Shown here: positions 1-5,839 of the stretch, piece after piece | Layout: each line of letters opens with the position of its first letter | Numbering within the stretch: position 1 is the first letter of the stretch | Assembly (NCBI GenBank): GCA_016199325.1 | Contig: JACQGW010000196.1 | Coordinates: 1 to 8,990 of the forward strand | Direction of reading: 5' to 3' | DNA: 8,990 bases | Origin: Chloroflexota bacterium | Lineage (GTDB): Bacteria; Chloroflexota; Dehalococcoidia; JACQGW01 | Notes under the pieces: model-generated | Told to the model about the DNA's origin: nothing | Seen by the model: the letters and a program-made list of their open reading frames with translations, nothing else | Database searches by the model: none | Position numbers and translations under genes: made by a program

Positions 1-20
1 ACTCATCACTCATCACTCGT
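1..20. repeat. Heptamer tandem tract at the 3' end of the DUF2203 gene
   Basis: The unit ACTCATC is present twice in tandem and is followed by the variant ACTCGTG, giving a 7-bp period. The tract contains the stop codon and last codons of the minus-strand DUF2203 gene. It probably continues beyond the left edge of the window. It matches in style the longer heptamer cassettes at 408-526 and 2811-2917, which also abut stop codons. Confidence 0.55.
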
Positions 21-407
21 GAGCGGTTGGCGGGCGTCGAAGCCTGACTGGCGGTCGTGCCAGAAGCCGACCCGATCTTCGGAGAGACGCCAGCAGAGGA
101 AGATGGACTGGCCCTGCCGGTTGGCCGGGAAATCGACGAGGCCGGATTCGAGGTCCCGCAACAGCACGCCCCAGTCCGAGAGGCGCTGGTCTGCCTCCTG
201 GAGCTCATGCTCCAGCTCATAGAGCCTGCCGGCGAGCTCTTCGGCGCGCGGTGCGTGGCCGTTGGCCCGCGCACGAGGGCGGACGGCGTTCAACGCGCTC
301 CTCACCTTCTGCATCTCGGCAGCCTGTCGCCGCATCCGCTCCAACAGGTCGCGCAGCGACGGCAGCAAGGCGTTCGCCTCATCGACGGTGAAGACGCGCT
401 CCTTCAT
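6..407 (-). CDS. DUF2203 family protein
   Basis: This 133-residue soluble protein carries the hallmarks of DUF2203, a small family of unknown function. It has the N-terminal motif FTVDEANALLP at residues 6-16. A charged helical, probably coiled-coil middle follows at about 17-78. The conserved C-terminal block then runs through LLRDLESGLVDFP (82-94), CWRL (105-108), WHD (116-118) and SGFDARQPL. The length is normal for the family and the protein looks intact. The ATG at 407 is preceded by an AAGGA-like ribosome site at a usable distance. That site is part of a 7-bp repeat tract, and the start codon itself lies in the repeat. It is the last gene of the minus-strand operon and follows the histidine kinase after about 116 bp. 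No signal peptide or membrane segment is visible. Family assignment is confident; function is unknown. Confidence 0.9.
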   Translation of the reverse strand: MKERVFTVDEANALLPSLRDLLERMRRQAAEMQKVRSALNAVRPRARANGHAPRAEELAGRLYELEHELQEADQRLSDWGVLLRDLESGLVDFPANRQGQSIFLCWRLSEDRVGFWHDRQSGFDARQPLTSDE

Positions 408-526
408 CCCTCATCCTTCGTCCCTCATCCTTCGTCATCCGTCACTCGTCATGCGTCACCCACCATGCACGACACAGGACGGGACAAGTAGCAGCAACTC
501 CCTGACGCATGACGCATGACGCATCA
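408..526. repeat. Heptamer repeat cassette between histidine kinase and DUF2203 genes
   Basis: The whole gap between the kinase stop and the DUF2203 start is built from degenerate 7-bp units. The left part (408-464) has units such as CTCATCC, TTCGTCC and CGTCATG and ends in CGTCACCCACC (454-464). A short unrelated spacer follows. The right part (503-524) is three tandem units of TGACGCA, running into the kinase stop at 524-526. The left-part unit ATGCGTCA is the reverse complement of the right-part TGACGCAT, so the transcript could fold. The 22-bp right block is identical to 2883-2904 in the other junction of the same operon. Confidence 0.8.
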
Positions 527-2782
527 CTCCACGACCGGCAACGTGAAGTTGAAGATGCTGCCGCCGCCGGGAGCGTCGAGAACCGCCACTTCACCGCCGT
601 GCAGCCGAACGAGCTGCCTGACGATGGCGAGCCCCAGCCCGGTCCCGGGGACCGCCGCCGCGTGCGTGTTCTCCGTCCGATAGAATGGCTCGAAGATGCG
701 CTCACGCTCGGACGGCGGCACGCCGGGGCCCCGGTCGCGAACGGAGACCCGGACGTAGCCATCCTCGGCCCGGGCGCTGATCGCCACCTCGGCGCCGCCC
801 GGCGAGAACTTGATCGCGTTGCCGACGAGGTTGGTCAGGATCTGTCGGCACCGGCCCGAATCAGCCAGGACGACCGGGAGGTCGGGCGGCAGGTCGATGG
901 TGATCGGATGCCCGCTCTCGATGAACAGGTCGGTCGATTGGCGGACGATATCGGCGAGCAGCACGGCCTCGGCCTGGAGTTGGACCGCGCCGCCCTCGAT
1001 CTCGGAGTAGCCGAGGATGTCGTCGACGACGTGGCTGAGTCGGACGGCGCCCTCGTTGATCCAGCGGCACATCGCCCGTACGTCCTCCGGGCTGTAGCTC
1101 CGGGTGCAGAGCAGCTCGCTGAACCCCTGGACCAGCGTGAGCGGTGTGCGGAGCTCGTGGGAGACGGTGGCGAGGAGCAGCGACTTCTGGTGGTTCAACT
1201 GGCGCAGGGCATCGGCCTCGGCCGCCAGCCGGGTCAGCTCCGCGTTCTCCAGCACAATGGCGACCTCGCCGGCCAGCGTCACCAGCAGCCGGCACTCCTC
1301 GGGTGTGAAAGCGCCGTCTTGCTTGTTGCAGACGGCGAGCACGCCAAGTGTGCGGCCCTGGCCGGCAAGCGGCACCACCATCATAGTGCGGATGCCCCAG
1401 GCGTCGGCAGCCGTCCGGGCCAGCCGCGGGTCGGCCGGATCGTTGACGATGGTGATCTCACCTGTGCGGTAGGCGAAGCCGACGACGCCCTGATCGACCG
1501 GGACGCGCCCGACGGCGGCCTGCTCGGCGCTGAGGCCGGCGCTATGGCGCGCCACGAGCTCGTCCGCCTCCCGGAGCACCAGCGTGCCAAAGGCCGCGCC
1601 GGTCAGCGCGCAGGCGTGGGTGACCAGCTCGTCCAGCGTCGCCGAGAGGTCGGCGGTGTGATGGAGCGCGCTGCTGGCGGCGTGGAGCCGCTCGAGGGCA
1701 GCCGTTCGGGCCGCCACGGCCTCCCGCATCGCCGAAAACGCCTCGACGAGCGCCCCCACCTCGCCGTCGCCGGGGCCGAGCTTCGGCATCGGCGCGGCCG
1801 AGTCCCCCGCTCCCAGGGCGCGCGCGGCGGCGGCCAGCCCGCGGAGCGGGCGGGTAAGCGCCCGCGCGAGGATGATGGCGGCCGCGAGGGAGAGGAGTGC
1901 GCTGAGCGCCAGGCCGGCGACCGCAATCCGCCACGCTCGCTCTACCGAGGCCAGCACCTCCGCCTCCGGCTGCTCGACGACCACCGTCCACCCGATACCC
2001 GGCACCGGCGCGTAGCCGGCGATCCGCCGCTCGCCTTCCCATTCGTAGACGATCGTCCCGGGGCCGGCCAGACGGCCACCGGTGGGCACGCCCAGCCAGG
2101 CGTAGTCACGCCGATCCTGCACGGCGGCCGGGTCGGGGTGGAGTAGGACACGCCCGTCGGCGTCGAGAACGAACGTCCGGCCGCCACCGCCAACCGGGAC
2201 CCGAGCGACGGCGAACGAGAGGCTCTCCAGATCGACCACCGCGCCGACCACGCCGACAACGCGGCGATCGGCATCGCGGATCGGCGTGTTGATGACCAGC
2301 ACAGAACGTCCGGTGCTCAGCGCCGGGGCGACCTCCCAGGCTTGCTGTCCACGGCCGGCCGCGGTCTGAAAGGACTGCCGCACGGCGACCGAAGGCGCCC
2401 CGCCGGGATGGGATGAAGCGAGGCGCTGACCCGCGAGGTCGAAGGTCGACAGCCGGGCGAACGTCGGGTACTCGTGGAAGAGATCCTTGAGGAGCGGATC
2501 CTGTCGCGCCGGATCCATGCCGACGACTTCGGGCAGCACGGAGATCGCCCGGACGTCGTTCTGCACTTCGCCGAGATAGACGTCGAGGCGGCCGGCAAAC
2601 ACGCGCGCCAGTCCAGTAAGCTCGTACCCCGCGTGCCTGGTGTGCTCCTGCCGATCGAGGGCGGCCGTCCCCAGACCAACCACCGCCAGCGGCAGGATGC
2701 CGATGAGCGCCAGCGCGACGAAGAGCCGCGCCTGGAGCGTCCGCAACGGCCGAAGACGACGGCGAAGGCCCAGCGGCTCCAC
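524..2782 (-). CDS. Membrane sensor histidine kinase (dCache-like sensor, HAMP, GAF, HisKA, HATPase)
   Basis: This is a two-component sensor kinase of about 752 residues, numbered here from the GTG at 2782. A first membrane helix lies at about 19-42. It is followed by an extracytoplasmic region of about 240 residues that looks like a double-Cache sensor, and a second helix at about 283-306. HAMP follows at about 302-357 and a GAF domain at about 377-512. In the HisKA domain the H-box SHELRTP spans 541-547, with phospho-acceptor His542. The ATPase domain has an N-box NLVGNAIKF (651-659), a G1 box DRGPG (683-687), FEPFYR (697-702) and a G2 box GTGLGL (713-718). All catalytic motifs are intact. 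A TTG at 2791 is an alternative start, but the AGAGG ribosome site touches it and sits 9 nt from the GTG. No response regulator lies nearby. The gene is between a solute-binding lipoprotein and DUF2203, with heptamer repeats on both sides. The ligand is unknown. Confidence 0.92.
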   Translation of the reverse strand: MEPLGLRRRLRPLRTLQARLFVALALIGILPLAVVGLGTAALDRQEHTRHAGYELTGLARVFAGRLDVYLGEVQNDVRAISVLPEVVGMDPARQDPLLKDLFHEYPTFARLSTFDLAGQRLASSHPGGAPSVAVRQSFQTAAGRGQQAWEVAPALSTGRSVLVINTPIRDADRRVVGVVGAVVDLESLSFAVARVPVGGGGRTFVLDADGRVLLHPDPAAVQDRRDYAWLGVPTGGRLAGPGTIVYEWEGERRIAGYAPVPGIGWTVVVEQPEAEVLASVERAWRIAVAGLALSALLSLAAAIILARALTRPLRGLAAAARALGAGDSAAPMPKLGPGDGEVGALVEAFSAMREAVAARTAALERLHAASSALHHTADLSATLDELVTHACALTGAAFGTLVLREADELVARHSAGLSAEQAAVGRVPVDQGVVGFAYRTGEITIVNDPADPRLARTAADAWGIRTMMVVPLAGQGRTLGVLAVCNKQDGAFTPEECRLLVTLAGEVAIVLENAELTRLAAEADALRQLNHQKSLLLATVSHELRTPLTLVQGFSELLCTRSYSPEDVRAMCRWINEGAVRLSHVVDDILGYSEIEGGAVQLQAEAVLLADIVRQSTDLFIESGHPITIDLPPDLPVVLADSGRCRQILTNLVGNAIKFSPGGAEVAISARAEDGYVRVSVRDRGPGVPPSERERIFEPFYRTENTHAAAVPGTGLGLAIVRQLVRLHGGEVAVLDAPGGGSIFNFTLPVVE

Positions 2783-2810
2783 CCTACCCAACCTCTACTG
2801 CCAAGGAGCA

Positions 2811-2917
2811 GTCGTCATGCGTCATACGTCCCGTCATGCGTCATACGTCAGCGGTCAGCCGTTGCCCGTCACCCACCGCGCATGACGCATGACGCATGAC
2901 GCATGACTCATGACTCA
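2811..2917. repeat. Heptamer inverted-repeat cassette between binding-protein and kinase genes
   Basis: The left half (about 2811-2850) is a run of 7-bp units CGTCATG, CGTCATA and CGTCCCG. The centre holds CGTCACCCACC at 2867-2877. The right half (about 2880-2917) is tandem CATGACG units changing to CATGACT, which runs into the stop codon of the binding-protein gene at 2915-2917. CATGACG is the reverse complement of CGTCATG, so the cassette is a large degenerate inverted repeat of heptamers. The central 11-mer and a 22-bp right block are shared exactly with the cassette at 408-526. Confidence 0.85.
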
Positions 2918-4162
2918 GTCCGCCGTCAGCCTCGGCCGCGGTGCTGGGACCAACCGGCCGTCCTGCCAGACCGCCATCAGGTAGTCGGCGGCGATCAGGG
3001 CATCATGATGCTCGGGGGTGAACGCGGGCGCGTACTGTTTGACCAGGCCGTCGTGGGGCGCCAGGCGCTCCAGCGCGTCGCGGACGCGTGGCCCGTCGGC
3101 GGTTCCAGCTTGCCGGACTGCCCGAGCGAGCAGGTGGACGCCGTCGTAGCCGTGCGCTACCCCAACGGGCGCGAGAATGTCCTCGGCGCGGCGCGTCCCG
3201 AAACGGGCGTGGTACGCCCGAAGGACCGCCTCCCCCTTTGGCGACTGCCGCCCGAGGAACGAATAGGTCTGGAGGGTCAGGACGCCGTCGGCGTTCTCGA
3301 CGCCGGCGATCTCAGGGAACCGCCCGCCGCTGATGCCCCAGTGGCTCACGACCGCCGGCCGCCAGCCAAGGGTGGCGAGACCGCGGACGATGGCCGCTCC
3401 TTCGGGGGCGTTGGCGACCATCAGCAGCACATCGGCGCCGGCGGCTTGCAGCCGGCCCAGCCGACGGCTCATGTTGGTGTCGCCCTGATCGAACCGCTCG
3501 ACCCCTGCCGGCGCAGTGCCCAGCCTGGTCAGCCAGTCGGTCAGGCCGGCGACGTTCGACTCGCCCCAGGCGGTGGTGTCGGCGATGATGGCCGGGCGGC
3601 GGGCGCCGACGACCTGGAGCACATAGCGCACCAGGAACTCGTCGGCATGCTCATCGCTCACCGAGACACGGAAGGCGTAGTTGGGATTGCGCCCATTACG
3701 GGTGATGGCCGTGACCGATCCCCACGGGTTGATCAGCGGGATGCGCAGCTCGTGGATGGCGTCGAGCTGCGCCAGCATCACCGGGCTGAAGATCCCGCCG
3801 AAGACGGCGGCGATCTCCTGCTGGGCCAGCTCCTGTAGGGCCACCACACCGGCCGCCGGGTTGTTCTGGACGTCCCGGACGACCAGATCCAGCGGCCGGC
3901 CCAGCGCGCCGCCGTCGCGGTTGATCTCGTCGATGGCGAGCAGCATGCCCCGCTGGATCGCCTCCCCGGAAGGGGCCAGATCGCCGGAGAGCGGCGCAAT
4001 CAGCCCGATCTTGATGGGCGGCGCGGTCGGGCCTCCACCTTGACAGGCAGCCAGGACGACGCCGGCCAGACCGCCGATGGCGCCGATCAGGTGGAAGAGC
4101 CGCCGAACAATGACCCGTCGCCGTCGCACCGTCGATCTCACGGGAACGCCCGCAACCTTCAC
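2915..4162 (-). CDS. Branched-chain amino acid-type ABC substrate-binding lipoprotein (LivK-like)
   Basis: This 415-residue extracytoplasmic binding protein belongs to the type I periplasmic binding fold (Peripla_BP_6). An Arg-rich N terminus (9-21) leads into a hydrophobic stretch (22-39) and a lipobox ending VLAAC. Cys40 should therefore be lipidated and the protein held on the outer face of the membrane. The mature part opens with IKIGLIAPLSGDLAPSGEAI (50-69) and continues with GMLLAIDEINRDGG, typical of Leu/Ile/Val or amide binding proteins. INPWGS lies at 144-149 and HGYDGVHLLA near 337-346. The length is normal and no damage is seen. The GTG start at 4162 has a GGAAAG-type ribosome site just upstream. 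It is the first gene of the operon, behind a strong promoter. No transporter permease or ATPase genes follow; a histidine kinase does, so a sensing role is possible. The substrate cannot be read from the sequence. Confidence 0.9.
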   Translation of the reverse strand: MKVAGVPVRSTVRRRRVIVRRLFHLIGAIGGLAGVVLAACQGGGPTAPPIKIGLIAPLSGDLAPSGEAIQRGMLLAIDEINRDGGALGRPLDLVVRDVQNNPAAGVVALQELAQQEIAAVFGGIFSPVMLAQLDAIHELRIPLINPWGSVTAITRNGRNPNYAFRVSVSDEHADEFLVRYVLQVVGARRPAIIADTTAWGESNVAGLTDWLTRLGTAPAGVERFDQGDTNMSRRLGRLQAAGADVLLMVANAPEGAAIVRGLATLGWRPAVVSHWGISGGRFPEIAGVENADGVLTLQTYSFLGRQSPKGEAVLRAYHARFGTRRAEDILAPVGVAHGYDGVHLLARAVRQAGTADGPRVRDALERLAPHDGLVKQYAPAFTPEHHDALIAADYLMAVWQDGRLVPAPRPRLTAD

Positions 4163-4239
4163 GTTCTTTCCAGGAGTGCACCGCGAACTCGTAACCCGAC
4201 AAAGAAGGCCTGATCACGACGTATCCGAATTGTGCCGCC

Positions 4240-4268
4240 ACTATAGCACCGAATGGCGGTTAACTCAA
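4240..4268 (-). promoter_or_regulatory. Sigma-70-type promoter of the binding protein-kinase-DUF2203 operon
   Basis: On the minus strand, TTGAGT (4268-4263) and TATAGT (4245-4240) are separated by exactly 17 bp. TGC directly precedes the -10, giving an extended -10 element. Transcription would begin near 4233, leaving a leader of about 70 nt before the GTG at 4162. No other promoter of this quality was seen before the two downstream genes. Confidence 0.7.
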
Positions 4269-4386
4269 TCTGTCATGAGGGTGCGACCAGTTCTGGGCCC
4301 ATCTATGCCAATCCGCTCATTCTACTCCCCCTATGTCCGCCAACAGTCCGAGGATCCCCGCGATCGCCGAACGTTGAATCGATCGG

Positions 4387-4734
4387 CTATCCGGACGTGG
4401 TTGTTGGTTCTGGCAGCAACCGCTGGTGGGGCATCGCCCCCGATACGCGAGTAGTCGGAAGAGGTTTGTCGGTGAATATCGACAGGCCAAGCTTGCGACT
4501 ATACGACGAGAGCCTGGCCAACCCTCGTTGGTGGTATGCTCTTTCGAGAGCTGCTTCTCGAATGAACTCAGACGTCCGGAGGCCAAGCTGGCTCGCGCTC
4601 TCGACAACGCGCTGGAAATCCTCACGGCTAAACGCCACCGACACCACGGCACGCGCGCCCTTTACGCCCGGGCGCCTCTCCGCGTGCTCGAAATCCCACT
4701 GCCCGGCGTCCTCCAGATCTGTTTGGGTGCTCAT
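4387..4734 (-). CDS. Ribbon-helix-helix antitoxin-like protein (BrnA-like)
   Basis: This is a 115-residue protein when started at the ATG at 4734. That start has AGAGGAG 5 nt upstream. An in-frame ATG at 4749 overlaps the toxin stop but has no such site. Residues 27-36 (ARAVVSVAFS) suit the DNA-binding strand of a ribbon-helix-helix fold. Helix 1 follows at about 37-51 and helix 2 at 53-69 (RTSEFIREAALERAYHQ), as in CopG/BrnA-type antitoxins. The polar N terminus contains DFEHAERRPG. A C-terminal tail of about 45 residues with no recognisable domain is unusual for so small an antitoxin; it may be a poorly conserved extension. The gene directly follows a toxin-like gene and is probably translationally coupled to it. 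Its expected job is to neutralise the toxin and repress the shared promoter. The fold is fairly clear; the antitoxin role is inferred from fold and pairing. Confidence 0.65.
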   Translation of the reverse strand: MSTQTDLEDAGQWDFEHAERRPGVKGARAVVSVAFSREDFQRVVESASQLGLRTSEFIREAALERAYHQRGLARLSSYSRKLGLSIFTDKPLPTTRVSGAMPHQRLLPEPTTTSG

Positions 4735-4739
4735 CGTTG

Positions 4740-4746
4740 CTCCTCT
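4740..4746 (-). promoter_or_regulatory. Ribosome binding site deciding the antitoxin start
   Basis: AGAGGAG on the minus strand lies 5 nt before the ATG at 4734 and within the overlapping TGATG region of the toxin stop. It argues for 4734 rather than 4749 as the antitoxin start. Confidence 0.6.
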
Positions 4747-4748
4747 CA

Positions 4749-5027
4749 TCAGTCGAGCTTGCCTCGTTCGTACGCCTTACAGCGCCAGGCTGTGACGGGT
4801 CGCCAGACCACGGGATCGTGGGTCGCCTCGATTGGCATGGCAATACAGGTACCACCATGGTCGAATCCAATCAGGAGCAAGAGGGCGCGTCGCCCCCTCC
4901 TATTCCGAACGACTACATGCTCGTTTTCCAGAACCTGGCTGACCTGCACGGCCGTCAGCCCATGTCGAGCGAACTTCTCTTCATTCACGTCATCAAACAC
5001 GAACGCCGCGATGGTCGGTCTAGCCAA
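4749..5027 (-). CDS. BrnT-like toxin candidate (RelE superfamily)
   Basis: This is a 92-residue protein. The opening FVFDDVNEEKFARHGLTAVQ (9-28) resembles the BrnT signature, an aromatic/acidic start then a conserved His-Gly followed by a helix. A basic patch RNRRGRR (41-47) comes next, then a hydrophobic strand LLLLIGFD. The C-terminal WRPVTAWRCKAYERGK corresponds to the arginine-rich end of BrnT, an RNase-type toxin. Similarity is to overall pattern and not to an invariant motif, so the toxin activity is a prediction. The TTG start at 5027 is supported by AAGGA 7 nt upstream. The stop codon overlaps an ATG in the sequence TGATG, and the next gene is a ribbon-helix-helix protein. Toxin-first order is that of BrnTA modules. 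The area is less GC-rich than its surroundings, compatible with lateral arrival. Confidence 0.6.
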   Translation of the reverse strand: MARPTIAAFVFDDVNEEKFARHGLTAVQVSQVLENEHVVVRNRRGRRALLLLIGFDHGGTCIAMPIEATHDPVVWRPVTAWRCKAYERGKLD

Positions 5028-5045
5028 GCCGTTGTCCTTGATGAT

Positions 5046-5071
5046 ACTACAATTCGTAGTGCATTTGTAGT
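5046..5071. promoter_or_regulatory. Candidate operator in the divergent toxin-antitoxin / DUF6941 spacer
   Basis: ACTACAA (5046-5052) is the exact reverse complement of TTGTAGT (5065-5071). Within this span ACTAC and GTAGT (5056-5060) form a tighter inverted repeat around AATTC. The site lies beside the overlapping -10 elements and inside a short AT-rich island. Its size and symmetry suit a ribbon-helix-helix repressor such as the neighbouring antitoxin. No binding evidence exists. Confidence 0.4.
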
Positions 5072-5073
5072 TG

Positions 5074-5082
5074 TGTTATAGT
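5074..5082 (+). promoter_or_regulatory. Extended -10 promoter of the DUF6941 gene
   Basis: TGTTATAGT is an extended -10 element (TGN plus TATAGT at 5077-5082). The -35 region is poor. A start near 5089 would give a leader of about 26 nt before the ATG at 5115. On the opposite strand TATAAC (5080-5075) overlaps it and may serve the toxin-antitoxin genes, so the two promoters may compete. Confidence 0.5.
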
Positions 5083-5114
5083 ATTCGCGTAACTCGCACA
5101 GGTAGGAGAATCAC

Positions 5115-5540
5115 ATGCAAGTCGAGTGGCTTATTCTCGCCGATGCTGCCCAGGTGGTTGGTGGCAAGCTCTACCTCCTCGGCGGTGGGTGGGACGTTCT
5201 CACCGTGAATGCCGGCTTTCCAGTAGAACAGCGCTGTGCCGTTGCCGCCGCATTCAAGGTGCCATGGAACGAAACCAACCAGCCGTATGATATCAAGATC
5301 GAGATCACCGATGAGGACAGACACGAGAAACTCTTCCAGCTTGCCGGCCAGATCGAGGTGGGTCGACCGCCCGGCATCCCGCCTGGCTCTGACCAGCGAA
5401 CCCAAATCGCCGTAGACCTGACCATGAAACTGGAACATCCGGGTACCTACGTTATCATCGCTGAGGTCGAAGGACAGGAGAGCAGCACAACCTTCCGGGT
5501 TGTCCCGAGACCCACGCTGGCCCCATCGCAACGGCCGTAA
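5115..5540 (+). CDS. DUF6941 family protein
   Basis: This 141-residue soluble protein matches from memory the DUF6941 pattern. It opens with VEWLILADAAQVVGGKLYLL and a GGGWD turn at residues 23-27. FPVEQ follows, then a strand-rich core with the characteristic VPWNETN (49-55), and a final strand region YVIIAEVEGQESSTTFRVV. The fold is probably a small all-beta domain. The role is unknown; no catalytic residues can be named. There is no signal peptide or membrane helix. The ATG is well supported by AGGAG 6 nt upstream and an extended -10 promoter. The gene is divergent from the toxin-antitoxin pair, shares its AT-rich spacer, and converges on the small gene ending at 5577. The Pro-rich last ten residues are probably disordered. 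Confidence 0.75.
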   Translation: MQVEWLILADAAQVVGGKLYLLGGGWDVLTVNAGFPVEQRCAVAAAFKVPWNETNQPYDIKIEITDEDRHEKLFQLAGQIEVGRPPGIPPGSDQRTQIAVDLTMKLEHPGTYVIIAEVEGQESSTTFRVVPRPTLAPSQRP

Positions 5541-5576
5541 ATCGATAGATGAATGCTGCGGGGGATGCGACCATCG

Positions 5577-5828
5577 TTACGCATCACGTACCAGAAACCG
5601 CTCCTGGTAGGCCGGGTTGGCGACAAAGCCCTCGGCGAAGTTCCGCACCTGGCCCTGGAGCGGGACGCCCTTCGGCCAGGTCCGTCTGGCGTAGAGGTCG
5701 CCGTTGCGATAGACCCAGAGCGTGAACTGAAACGGCCTGACGGTCGTCACGAGCTCGGAGACGAACTCGAACCGGTTGCCGTCGGCGTCGGTCAGGGCGA
5801 TCTTCGGGAAGTAGTTCAGCGGACTCAC
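5577..5828 (-). CDS. Small protein of unknown function (83 aa)
   Basis: I do not recognise this family. The GTG at 5828 is the better start: AAGGGG (5839-5834) lies 5 nt upstream. An in-frame GTG at 5843 overlaps the upstream stop and lacks such a site. The protein has mixed strands and helices, with ITxTDADGNRFEF-like spacing near the start (ALTDADGNRFEF), then FQFTLWVYRNGDLY and GFVANPAYQERFLV. It is rich in aromatic residues and has no signal peptide or membrane segment. It begins 11 nt after the stop of the membrane-anchored protein gene, so the two are very probably one operon with coupled translation. It converges on the DUF6941 gene. The reading frame keeps the strong third-position GC bias of real genes here. 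Confidence 0.65.
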   Translation of the reverse strand: MSPLNYFPKIALTDADGNRFEFVSELVTTVRPFQFTLWVYRNGDLYARRTWPKGVPLQGQVRNFAEGFVANPAYQERFLVRDA

Positions 5829-5839
5829 AGCTGCCCCTT

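Noticed and set aside
408..526. Possible CRISPR-like array in the heptamer regions
   Set aside because: The units are 7 bp and lie head to tail, with no spacers of 30 bp or so between repeats and no cas genes nearby.
509..2146. A long open plus-strand frame (545 codons) opposite the histidine kinase gene
   Set aside because: It has no recognisable domain and is full of Arg, Gly, Asp and Pro as expected for the antisense of a GC-rich gene. The minus-strand frame encodes a complete kinase with all its motifs.
2903..3838. A long open plus-strand frame (311 codons) opposite the binding-protein gene
   Set aside because: No family is recognisable and it covers the antisense of a clear lipoprotein gene; GC-rich codon bias keeps such frames open.
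4269..4386. Extra small gene between the binding-protein promoter and the antitoxin gene
   Set aside because: No frame here has both a ribosome site and a recognisable or gene-like protein; only short chance frames and small CGATCG palindromes are seen.
5564..5585. Terminator between the convergent DUF6941 and 83-residue genes (GATGCG / CGCATC stem)
   Set aside because: The stem is only 6 bp with a 10-nt loop, overlaps the coding end of the minus-strand gene and has no T tract on either strand.
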